Source: Pterobdella sp. o SKG-2022 (taxonomy: Eukaryota; Annelida; Clitellata; Hirudinida; Piscicolidae). From it: a stretch of DNA of 64,000 nucleotides. This document shows, in pieces, positions 14,931 through 43,156 of the stretch (position 1 is its first letter; each line of letters begins with the position of its first letter). Where the stretch lies: assembly GCA_964035795.1 (NCBI GenBank), contig OZ038325.1, positions 3,429,277-3,493,276 on the forward strand, written 5' to 3'. The notes below the pieces were generated by a model. The model was given only the letters and a program-made list of their open reading frames with translations. It had not been told where the DNA came from and did no database searches. The position numbers and the translations under genes are program-made.

Positions 14931-16230
14931 TAATTAAAATAACTTTAAATCCTATTAAACACCAATTATAAACCAATTAACTATATTTTTATTAACAATA
15001 ATACAATCACTTTGGTTTCCATTAAATATGTTATCTATGTTTCCATGGTAATATACTGTTCTCATTTTTAAAAAAATATAACTAATAAATTATGACCAGG
15101 TTGAATTTTTCAAAAATTTCAGTTTCTTCATAAGGAAAGTATCTTTAAAAAACCTCATCTTTTTAAAAACACAAACCTAAAACATATCAATGTATATGGA
15201 TAGACAGGCACTTCGCGCTTACACTAAAAACATTGAATAGCTTTAGGCGCGAGCCTATAGTTGATGAACCAATCACAGAATTTCAAAAAAATTGTGAAAG
15301 TACTGAAATAATCATTTTTTCACATTCGTATCTGAATTAAACTATTTTTTTGTTATTTAAAAAAAATATCTATTTCACTTCAAAGAACACTATATTTAAG
15401 AAAATTTTAAGAACATTCTGATACACTAAAGAAGTTTTGTGGAAATAAAACTAACATTTTTCAACTAACAAAGCCTTTTGTACAATCCGTAAATATTTAA
15501 ACATTTCGATACATGAATATTTTCAAGAAAAAAAACTAAAATTTTTCAACGAACAAAGCCTATGATTGGTCCAATCTGCTCACTCCTTAAAACAAATAAG
15601 CAAGTTCAATGACGCTTGGAACTTCTTCAGGATATGAAGACGATTTTGTAACGAAAAACATCAAATAAGAATAATTTTTAATACATTTATTGAGAATCGG
15701 AAGCTATAATTTTCGATAAGTTAAAATAAGATAAAGACGATTATATATAAATATATATTAGTTTTCAATTGCAAAAAAAGATATTGAATGTATATAGTGC
15801 ATTTATTGAAATATATTTAATTAATATAGTATATGTTGGAATTATAATAATTAACAATATAAAAATATTACACTATTTATGAAATAAAAAATTAACTAAG
15901 ACAAAAATGAAACAAGTGATCTATGCTAAAGTTTACGGCATATTTTAAAAAATAAATTTAGTTATATGTCTAAAATAAGACAATAAAATAATGGTAGTAT
16001 GCATATATATAAAAAAAAAGCTCATCCGAAACTGTTCCGTTACATACAAATTGGTCAAATCCTAAGTATAGTTTTCTTTTTCAGGGCACTTTTAGCAACC
16101 GTTCTCTCGGTTTTTTTTGCTATGAACTACTTTTTCTCTTTATTAAGGTATTTTAATTTCGATTTTTTGTTTTCCTTAGTTTATTTAATTATTATTTTTT
16201 TATAAAACTTTAATTCATTTTTTCTTCTTT
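14931..16230. other. No gene recognised; decayed repeats
   Basis: AT-rich DNA. Two nearby copies of a short motif ('TTTTTCAACTAACAAAGCCT' at about 15454 and a one-base variant at about 15541) point to an old tandem or dispersed repeat. Nothing coding is supported. Confidence 0.55.
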
Positions 16231-16231
16231 C

Positions 16232-18450
16232 TTGTTTCTAGTATTTACTCTAAACCCTGCTCTCGGGATTTTCTATTTTGTTTCTCCAAATTTTTCTCTC
16301 CTTCCTCTCTTCTTCCTCGGATCCTCAGACGGCGCGTTTTCTTCTTCAATCTCAAATCTTGTAGTTTTTCTGTTCTCAATAGTATTTCATTATCCGCTAC
16401 TTCTTTTTCCAGTTCTACATCCCGTCACTCATCCCTTACCTCTTTATCTAAATTCTAAATCTTTTTTTTTCAATTCTAAATCATCCAACTCATCTCATAA
16501 CTCTTCAAAACTTCTTAAATCCATTAATATATCTTTTCTTAACATAAGATCTCTTAATAACGAATCTATTTATGTTTTTAATCTCCTTTCTGATTCTAAC
16601 CTTGACTTTCTAGCTCTCAGTAAAATCTGGCATAAACATGCTTCTTCTCCTTCTTTCAGCCCTGCTTGTCCTCCTTCTTATTCTTTCCTCGAACTTACTC
16701 GTGCTTCTCAAAATCCTCTTTTTACCACTTTTTCCACCTATCGGGGAATCTGTTTTTTTTTAAATCTACCTTTGCCTCCTCCAAGACTTCATCCTGATTT
16801 TAAATCTTTTGAATCCTTTGTCTCCTCTTCTAAATATGGTACTCTCACCCTGTTTATTGCTGTTATTTATCGACCTCCTTCTTCTTTCTCTTCCTTTATT
16901 AATGACTTCGCTGCCTTACTTAAATTTCTATATACTCTTTTCTCTCTTTTTTATATTGTAGTTGAGTTTAACGTTCAATTTAACAACAAAATAAATTTCT
17001 ATACTAAAAAATTTCTTGAACTTTTCAATCATTCCCAACATTGTCACTTTTCCTCTCATTCCTCCGGCAACACCATTGATCTTTTCATCACATCAACCTT
17101 TATCAAACCCATTAGTATTCTTGCTCACCCAATCTCCTTCTCTGATCACCATCTTATTCAATCTTCTTTCCCTACCAACCCCATTAAACTCTCCTCCATT
17201 GTCAAGGTATCTACTCGCTCCTGGTCTCAACTTGACAAAACACTTTTCATCCAAGCATACGGAGCTTTTCTTATCAATAACGAAAAGCTTCGATCTTAAT
17301 AAACTTACTATTGTTCTGAAATTATATTCATTTTACGGTTTGGCTTTTGAAAAAATCATTATTTTGTGTCTTTCTGCTTCTTCTTTTGACTCTTCTTTCA
17401 CTGACCTCGATGACTTTGTTTTTGCTTTAGACTCTCTTCTTCCTAATACTTTGAATATGCTTCTCCCCATTAAATCTTTTACCTACCGTTTTTCCTCCTT
17501 TAAAGCTACTTGGTTTGATGGTGAATGCGTCATATCCAAACGTACTTTACGCAAGCTTGAACGTTCTTATTGTTCCTCTCCCTCTTCTTCCTCTCACGTT
17601 CTTTAGCTTCTTCACCTATCAACCTATCGCTCTCTCCTCCACTCCAAACACTCAAATTTTCTTATTTCGTTCATCAACTCTGATTCCTCTTCTTCATTTC
17701 GTTGGAAAAATCTCAATCGTATTCTTTCCAAACAATCCTCTTCTCCTTTTTTATTAAGATTTTCATGACTATTTCCACAACAAGATTTTTCCCATTAGAA
17801 CTAATCGCTCATCATCTCACAGTTCTTCAGCGTCTTCTCCGACCTCTGTCTCTCTTTCTCATTTTTCACCCATCACCTTCACAGACCTCATCACCATCAT
17901 CAAATCTGTATCTTCATCTTCCTGCTCCCTCGACCTAATTTCTTTAAAAATTTTTAATGATCTTTCTTTTTTTTCTATCCCATCATTCTCAATCTCATAA
18001 ATCTTTCTCTAGCTACTTCTAAATTTTTCACTTCTTTTAAAACATCTATCCAATACTGAAAAAACCTTCTCTCGATCCTTCTATCATTTCCAACTACCGT
18101 CCCATTTCTAGCCTTTTTTTCTTTCCAAAAGTTTTGAAAAAGTTTTTTACCTTCAACTTTCAAACTTTCTTCCTTTTAATAATTTTTTTCCTCCTACCCA
18201 ATCTGGCTTTAGACCCTCCCACTCTACTGAAACCTGCCTTCTACAAATTTCTAATGATGCTCTTTATGCTTCCGACTCTCGTAAGCTTTCCTTTCTTCTT
18301 TCTCTTGACTTCTCCTGCTTTTGATACTGTTGACCACTCACTTTTACTACAGCATCTCAACTCCTCTTTGGTATTTCTGGCTTTTCACTTTCTTGGGATA
18401 CCTTTCTATCTTTCTAACCGCTCTTCCACTGTTTCCTGACTATAAGTTAT
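16232..18450 (+). mobile_element. L2/CR1-like LINE with endonuclease and RT (frameshifted)
   Basis: The 355-codon ORF at 16232-17299 contains an APE endonuclease: 'SINISFLNIRSLNNES', then L-D-F-L-A-L-S-K-I-W-H (Glu of the usual S-E-T-W changed), 'LTLFIAVIYRPPSSFSSF', 'SGNTIDLFIT' and 'ISFSDHHLI'. The 17300-18440 part is shifted several times but still shows RT motifs: P-P-T-Q-S-G-F-R-P-S-H-S-T-E-T-C near 18195-18240 and L-S-L-D-F-S-x-A-F-D-T-V-D-H near 18300-18335. The catalytic ADD box and 3' end are lost at the (TA)n tract. The strong C/T bias resembles the copy at 435-1100, so probably the same family. Confidence 0.8.
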
Positions 18451-18464
18451 CATTTTTTTATTCA

Positions 18465-18471
18465 GATATAT

Positions 18472-18551
<80 letters not shown>
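18465..18551. repeat. (TA)n microsatellite
   Basis: Near-perfect TA run with a few A interruptions at its left edge. It marks the truncation point of the upstream LINE. Confidence 0.95.
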
Positions 18552-18555
<4 letters not shown>

Positions 18556-18589
18556 TATTTTTATTTATTTAGTATTATTTTTTAACTAT

Positions 18590-19450
18590 TTTTTTAATGA
18601 TCATTTTTTTTTGCTTTTCACGTCCTTTTGTCCACTTTTCTTCCCTTAAAATCTCATTTTTCAAAGCGCCCTCTTTGACCGCTTTTCTCCATTTACTTCG
18701 ATCAGTGCAAAGGACATCCCAGTAAGCTATATCATTGCCACATGTTTTGAGGTCACGTTTGCGTACGTCTTTGAAGCGGAGAAGGGGTCTGCCTATAGAG
18801 TAAGACCCAAGTGAACGTTTTCCCCACTATTTTATGTAGAGATATCCCTCTGTAGTTGCAGTCACTGCGGTCGCTCTTGTTTTTGTACAAAACGTTCCGC
18901 ATAACTTGAAGGACTGATTCTTCATCCCAGTACTGGAGTAGGAGTTCGTGTAGAGAGTTGAGAAGGACACTTTTCCAACCTCCAATATCTCAGAGGGAAC
19001 GGCATCATTGCCCGGAGCTTTGGCGCATGCCAAGGAATCGATGGCTTTGCTTAGTTCTTCTAAGGTTGTTGAAGAATCGAGCTTATCCATAATGGGAAAG
19101 ACTGTATATTCTGGATTACTTGATCTGATATTTTGAAATTTCTTGAATATGGCTCTTGGAAGTGTTCAACATATCTGTTTCCCTCTGTCTTTTGAAATCT
19201 CCTCAGAACTTGATCTTATGGGTGCAGATTTAGATATCTGGATCAAATGCTCATTTTAATCCTTCGTACTTGGCAGCAACGTTTCCACAATCTGATGCTC
19301 TCTGAATACTTTTTGAGGCAGTTGACCACTAATCATTTGCACAATGGAAAGCGGTTGCTTTTGCAAGATTTCGAGTCTTTCGGTAGTTAGTAAGTGTTTC
19401 TTCTGAGGGGTTTCACTTATGCTCGAGAAGAGCGGCTCTTTTTGTTCGAT
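18590..19450 (-). mobile_element. RTE-like LINE, internally deleted
   Basis: On the minus strand the ORF 18827-19090 gives the RT entry motif 'LEELSKAIDSLACAKAPGND', then A-V-P-S-E-I-L. It jumps directly to the C-terminal tail at about 18600-18810 (R-P-L-L-R-F-K-D-V, then R-K-R-D-L-K, D-R-S-K-W-R). The catalytic palm and thumb are missing, so the copy lost most of its RT by internal deletion. The section to 19450 fits the upstream linker but is broken. 19450-19575 shows no feature. Confidence 0.65.
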
Positions 19451-19575
19451 ATATACATTAGTATAAAATATACATAAATATAGTTTGTAGAAAATTTTTT
19501 AAAATAAGAAAATAAAAATTTTTAAAAACGATTGTAGTTAAATGTGTTAAATCTTTTGTTGTTATAATAACCAAA

Positions 19576-20190
19576 AAGGGTTTTTATTTATTTATTTATT
19601 TACATTTGTATAGCGTATTTTTCGCATAAAATAGGCATGTATCAGAGGCGCCTAAAAGTAAAAATAAAGTTTATGAAAAGATTATAGTCTATACAAATAA
19701 GTCTTGAGGGTTGATTTGAATGATTGTAGGGAAAGTGTTTTGATTGCATCAGAAAGAGCGTTCCATATTGAAAGTGCTGCATGGCTGAATGATCTACCAA
19801 AATACTTTGTTCTGCCAACTGGTTGGCAGAACAAATTGGTAAAATGGAGAGTTTCTCGATCTTAACGAGAATAGAACATTTCTATTATTGATGAGATTGC
19901 AGAGATATCCAGGGTTTTTGAGTGATGACAGTTGTAGGTGAGAATATAAGTCTTTTGGGTATAGGAAGCTAGTGAAGCTTGTCTAGACATTGGGTAGATA
20001 GGGTGAAGACGCCACAGTTGAGAACAATGCGTGCAATATGGTTTTGAATTTTTTGTAGCTTTCTGATGAGTGTAGATGAAAGAGAGTAGAGAATAGAATT
20101 GCAGTAATCTAGTCTAGAAATGATGAGAGCAAAAGCAAGATTTTGAGCTGGTTGAAAAGTGAGGCATTTACGAATGTGTTTGATGGCTTT
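19576..20190 (-). mobile_element. L2/CR1-like LINE, 3' part (split by insertion)
   Basis: Minus-strand reading: 'KKAIKHIRKCLTFQPAQNLA', then 'LIISRLDYCNSILYSL' and L-x-K-L-Q-K-I-Q-N, followed by the terminal GCGCTATACAAAT motif and an AAAT-repeat tail at 19580-19615. It is the downstream half of the element whose upstream half is at 22018-23650. The join is interrupted by an RTE-like element at 20191-22017. Confidence 0.8.
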
Positions 20191-22017
20191 TTTATTATTC
20201 TCTGCCAGCGGCCTTCCGTTTTTCAAACTACTGAGAGCTTTGTGAATTTTATCTTTAGTGATCTTTCCAATGTTGATGTCGAGTGGATCGCCCGGAATCA
20301 GTTGAGGTCTTTGCTCTGATGTAGGTCGATTTAAAACTTCTTGAAAATGTTTCTTCCACCTCGCTAGTTGGTCTTCCACCATTGTAAGCAGTCTCCCTTC
20401 TTTGTTTCTCACAGGCCTGTTTGGATTACAGTGTCGTCCACTGAAGGTTCTAGTGGTGGCATACAAAGTCTTGAGATCGCCTTTGCTAGCCGCCTCCTCT
20501 TCTTCATCAGCGAAAGCCTTGAAGTACATTCGTTTGTCTGCTCGTAGCTCTTTTTTAACTTCTTTTGGGAGAGCGGAATGTCTGTCAGGTGCTTGCTGCT
20601 TTTGTTGGCGAGTCTTTGCTCTTGTTTGACCAGCCTTCTCTTCTCTACCTTCTTCCTTGATTCGTCACTGATCCACGGTTTCCTTCTGAGATGTGCTTGT
20701 CCTAAGACGTCTTCACATGCTCCCGCAACTGCTTCTCTGCTCAACTGTTTCTGCTTCGTTTGACTGTAGCACTTCGAAGCGGTTGTGAAGAGAAAGCTGA
20801 AACATTTGCTTTGTGTCTTTTTGTTTCAGTTTCCCGACATTGAACTTTTTTCTTGGTTTCGGCAGATTCTTTCTTGTAGATAGCCGCATCTTGATCTTTG
20901 TGACGACGAGGTGGTGGTTTGACCCAATGTCGGCGCCGCGTCTCATCCTAACATCTTGCAATGAGCTTCTGTAACGTTGTCTCACCATGACGTGGTCAAT
21001 TTAATTTTCTGTCAGCTTGTCAGAAGAAACCCAGGTGGCTTTGTGGCATTTCCGATGCGAAAAGATTGTACCTCCAATAACGAGACTATTGGTGGAGCAG
21101 AAATCAGCTAACATCTCAGCATTTTCGTTCATTTCTTCAAGTCCGTGTCTTCCCATCTCGCGCTTTCTATCAGTGTTGTCTGCTCCAATCTTCGCATCCA
21201 TGTCCCCTATTAGGATGAGCATGTCTCGGTTCAGGAGCTTGTCTAGAACTGATTGGAGTTGGGCATAGAAGCTGTTTTTATCTTCCTCTTCTGATGTGTT
21301 GGTGGGCGCATAACCCATAGTAGTAGACACCTTCTTTAAGCGTGACTCGAAGCGTGCTGTGATGATGCGGTCTGACACAGGATTCCATTCCAGCAAACTG
21401 TTAACCGCTTTTTTGGACAAAAGGATTCCTACACCAGCTTCATGGCGTTCTTCGTTTTTGCCTGAATAAAGCAACGTCTCCCCTATTTGCAATTTGGTCT
21501 CTTCATGACCAGTCCAACGTACTTCGCACATGCCCATGAGTGTGAGGTTGTATCTCTGCATTTCCCTCGCTGCTTGTGCACATTTTCCTGTCTCCCAGAG
21601 TGTTCTCACATTCCATGTTCCCAGAAAAACAGAATTGTGTGAGAGCAATCTAGGATTTTTATAAAAGAGTGTTTCTGGTTAAGAATGGGTCTTTAGCCCT
21701 GCAGCTCCCTGATGGGTTTCGCTGCAACGCGTCATAAATTTCCTGAAAGGAATTCCAACTCTCCCTGAAACAGAGGATCTGGTTATAGTTGTTGTTGGTT
21801 TCTGTAAATTGCCTTTTTTCTATGTGTAAGTAGTTAACCCGCAGAACAACCCCCAACCTGGAGGGCCAGGATGCACCGTTTTGTCTAGACCCTACTCTTC
21901 AAACCTTTTGAGCATGGTTGAACCTTCCAGAAGCTAAAGCTCCCGCTCATATAGCCATGGGCGTCACTGGGACACACAAGCCGTCCTACCACGTCAAGGT
22001 GGTGCAACATCGGAACG
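20191..22017 (-). mobile_element. RTE-like element nested in the L2/CR1 copy; RT missing
   Basis: Minus-strand parts in order: a 5' leader (about 21840-22017); an APE endonuclease at 21001-21648 ('FLGTWNVRTLWETGKCAQAA', then E-V-R-W-T-G-H, G-V-G-I-L-L-S-K-K, 'DMLILIGDMDAKIG', H-K-A-T-W); the linker 20409-20988 with R-G-A-D-I-G-S-N-H-H ('MRRGADIGSNHHLVV'); and the RT approach at 20210-20520 ('QLARWKKHFQEVLNRP'). Reading stops at S-S-L-K-N-G-R-P, where a normal element would continue into K-A-P-G-x-D-G and the catalytic domain. Instead a short ATAATAAA-type tail follows. GTTTGATGGCTTT flanks both ends (20178-20190 and 22018-22030), a 13-bp target-site duplication. Confidence 0.8.
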
Positions 22018-23650
22018 GTTTGATGGCTTTAATATGTATGTTACATTGTTTGGCTGTTGAAGAAATGTGTTGGTCAAAGGAGAGAATGTTATCGATGATG
22101 ACGCCGAGTAATTTTATTTCGGAAGAAATCTTTATATTCTGACCAGCAATTTTAACTATTTTTGGTGGGGTTTTTATGCGCGATTTTGTACTGACAAACA
22201 TTGCATTTGTTTTGTCTATGTAGAGTTTGAGGAGATTTTGTGAAAGCCAGGTATGTACAGAAAAGACGCATTTAGATATTTCTTCAACGGCTGGTTGAAG
22301 GCTGTCGTAGGAAAATTCAGATGTGAAAATGATGTCATCTGCATATTGATGAAAAGTGATGTTTTTGAAAAATTTTGGCTAGTGGGAGCGTAGATGACGA
22401 AAGGTAGAGGACCAAGGACAGACCCTTGTGGAACACCAGCTGAAAGAGGCAGAATGAGTGAAGAAGTTTTACCTACTTTGGTGAATTGAGAACGGCTTAT
22501 GAGGTATGAACTTAGGCAAAAAAGAGTTGAATCTACAACTTCGAAATCATTCTGCAAGCGAGAGTATTTGATGGTCAACCGTGTCAAAAGCGGCAGACAT
22601 ATCTAGTGAAACCATCAGGCTTCCTCAACCGTTATCTTGAGCTCTACTGAGTGTGTCTGTAACGTGTAGAAAAGCAGTTACGGATGAAGGAAGTTTATTG
22701 TAGGCAGATTGAAATTTGTTGAAGGACGATGAAGCGAATAAATGAGTGGAGAGTTGGGATAAAGCAATCTTTCAGAATTTTAGATAATGTTGTGAAATTG
22801 GACACCGGTCTATAATTGGAAAGATTAGATTTGTCTAGGTTGAGATTTTAAAAAGTGGGCTCATTTGGTTTTGAAATTGGAGGAGAAAACGGCTTGAAAG
22901 AAAAAAAGGTTTGCCAGTTTAGCAATTATTGGAGAAAGGATTGTTGAGAAACGTTTCAAAAGAAATTTCGGAAAGATTTCGATTGGAGAGGTTTTCAGTG
23001 GGAAACCTTTATTTAAAAAGTAGACATCATGGTGGGACACCTCATCGAAACATCTAAAGTAAGGGTTATTTTTGCTATTCTGCACGTCATTGTTGGGTTT
23101 ACTGAGGTACTGATCGCTGTTATTGTTTTCATGAGTAATTAACTGAGTATCTATTGTTAATACATTTTGCACAACATCACAAGAGCGTAGTTTTTCAGTC
23201 AGACTTGACTCTTCGCATATCCTGTTAGATTGACTCAAAGATTTGATGTATATTGATAATTTTATTGTTAAAAAATGTAGAAAAAGATAAAACTAGATTA
23301 TTTTCTTCAGTTTGAGAAAGGAGTGACATGGGAGGAGACTTGTGGAAAATGGAAATAATAATATTCTATGATTTTTTTGAATTTTGAGAGCAACCATCCA
23401 GCTGTGTGCGCAAGTGGTTGGTACAAGACGATTGAATTAGGCTTCTCGCTTTAGCTCTTGCAAGTGATACGAGCAGTCGGTCAGAGGATGATCGCTCTAT
23501 CTTCCGAAGCTGGCGTTTTGCAAAGCGGGCTTCACAAGAAATAAGGAATCCATACACACAGGTGACTGAATTTGAAGGTGCGAAGTGTAGCATGCTGGTC
23601 TAGCAGGTCTCGTGAGTGATTTATTAAGGTGATAAGTGAAATTGTTGACA
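22018..23650 (-). mobile_element. L2/CR1-like LINE, 5'/middle part (split by insertion)
   Basis: Minus strand, from right to left: the endonuclease-RT linker at 23366-23593 ('ARFAKRQLRKIERSSSD'); a degenerate RT entry at 22861-23238; the palm at 22216-22587 ('AGVPQGSVLGPLPFVIYAPT', catalytic box degraded to I-N-M-Q); and the thumb at 21990-22200 ('SSEIKLLGVIIDNILSFDQH'). It continues at 20190 beyond the nested RTE-like element, sharing the K-A-I-K codons duplicated at the insertion. The copy is dead. Confidence 0.75.
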
Positions 23651-24120
23651 TGAGTTTCTATGGGGAAAAGATTTTTGAAAAAAAAATAGAATTTATTATG
23701 GCGATTAAAAAAATATATTATCTATGGCATACATCTATAAATAATATTTAAATAATAACCAATCAGTGTATATTAATATGTCGAATATTATAGGTGCGTG
23801 GGGTTGACAGTTTTAACAAACCGACGCATATGTTAACTACAAAAAACAATCGTATCTTGAAAATGTTATTTTGACAACAAAAAGTTCCGTATTTCAATAA
23901 AAAATATTTAGTCTACTCATTTTATTGTGGCTAGTGAAATCAAAAACTATTTAATGTTCGTATATCTCCTTATTTTACCGTGGCTAGAAAAAATCATTAT
24001 AGAGAAACAATAGTAATCAAAATAATAATTAATTTCATTATCATGATTGTTTTTATTATGAACAAGCTAACTTTTATGATTTTTTAATCATAATGATAAT
24101 CCTATATGGATAAAACACTC
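23651..24120. other. Upstream region of the zinc-finger gene; no gene
   Basis: AT-rich non-coding DNA. No transposon motif is recognised. It directly precedes the putative promoter elements of the next gene. Confidence 0.5.
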
Positions 24121-24124
24121 GGAT

Positions 24125-24148
24125 CACGTGAAGGCGTCACGTGATTGG
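24125..24148 (+). promoter_or_regulatory. Paired CACGTG E-boxes next to an inverted CCAAT box
   Basis: CACGTG occurs at 24125-24130 and 24138-24143, each within TCACGTGA, followed at once by ATTGG (24144-24148, CCAAT on the minus strand). The group lies 316-339 bp upstream of the start codon at 24464. Such palindromes are binding sites for bHLH-ZIP factors (MYC/MAX, USF, MITF/TFE groups). That this is a promoter is inference from position. Confidence 0.45.
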
Positions 24149-24463
24149 AGCGAGCAATAACAAATGCCAAAATGCGGTTTTCCAGTTTGACTTTATGATG
24201 TACTTTCTCTGAATACCAGCACCATTCGTACATGTTTTAATCATAATTAATTATATTCATGTTAATTTTAATTGTTATTTTTGTTTAAATGGTCTTAATC
24301 GGTTCATATACTACTTCAATGCGGTAGTTAGTCGTATTATTCGCTAACCATTTAAGCGTTGTTATTGGCGCTTTCAGATATACTTATACTGATATATGCA
24401 TATCATCGTTTAATATGCAGATAAACTGAAGTAAGATTATATCAAAACGCAATCAAAATATCA

Positions 24464-42556
<18,093 letters not shown>

Positions 42557-42659
42557 CTTATACCGATTTATTTTGTTTTTTCTTTGATGTCGTAAGTGTT
42601 AAATACATTGTTTTGTCTCGTATTTCGTTGCATTAGTGTAGTAGTTATTGAGTTGTTTC

Positions 42660-42665
42660 AATAAA
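42660..42665 (+). terminator. Poly(A) signal AATAAA of the zinc-finger gene
   Basis: Canonical AATAAA about 104 bp after the stop codon at 42554-42556, inside an AT-rich 3' flank. It is the first such hexamer after the stop. Confidence 0.6.
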
Positions 42666-42907
42666 ACATCTCATTTTTTTCGTTTTTCATAGAAAAGTTA
42701 TGTAAAGACTAAGTCATTAAATTTCCATCAAAATGGTCACGTCTCAGACGATACTATGTTCTACTGACACTAATTACCATTTCTATTTGGAGCGTGAATT
42801 GATTTTTTTCACAAATATGACGATTGAAATAAATCAATTTTTATTAAAAAATAATTATTAATCATAATTTCAGCTCAGATATATATTATGGACGGAAATG
42901 ATGACAG

Positions 42908-42926
42908 CCAACCACAATAAGCCACA
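42908..42926 (+). promoter_or_regulatory. ERSE-like element upstream of HYOU1 (degenerate)
   Basis: CCAAC, nine bases, then CCACA, against the ER stress response element CCAAT-N9-CCACG: spacing is exact, with one mismatch in each half. It lies about 230 bp before the HYOU1 start codon. Mammalian HYOU1 is induced through such elements in the unfolded protein response. With two mismatches this is only suggestive. Confidence 0.25.
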
Positions 42927-43156
42927 TAACTCGACCACTTTTAAACTTTAGCGTTCTAGAATTTTTTCAATTTTCCATCTGTTCGCTTTCAAACAAAAGT
43001 TTGCAAAATCAAAATTGGAAAAATAGTTGGTTCTCAATAAAAAAAAAATTAAAAATTTATTTGAATTCCTTAGTAATCTCTAAAACTTTTTTCAACCGGC
43101 CTGGAAATATCTTTATAAGTTTCTTTTTAAAACCAATATATTAACAATTAAAGAAC

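Noticed and set aside
16232..17299. 355-codon ORF as a host gene
   Set aside because: It is the APE endonuclease of an L2/CR1-like LINE, with RT motifs following in shifted frames.
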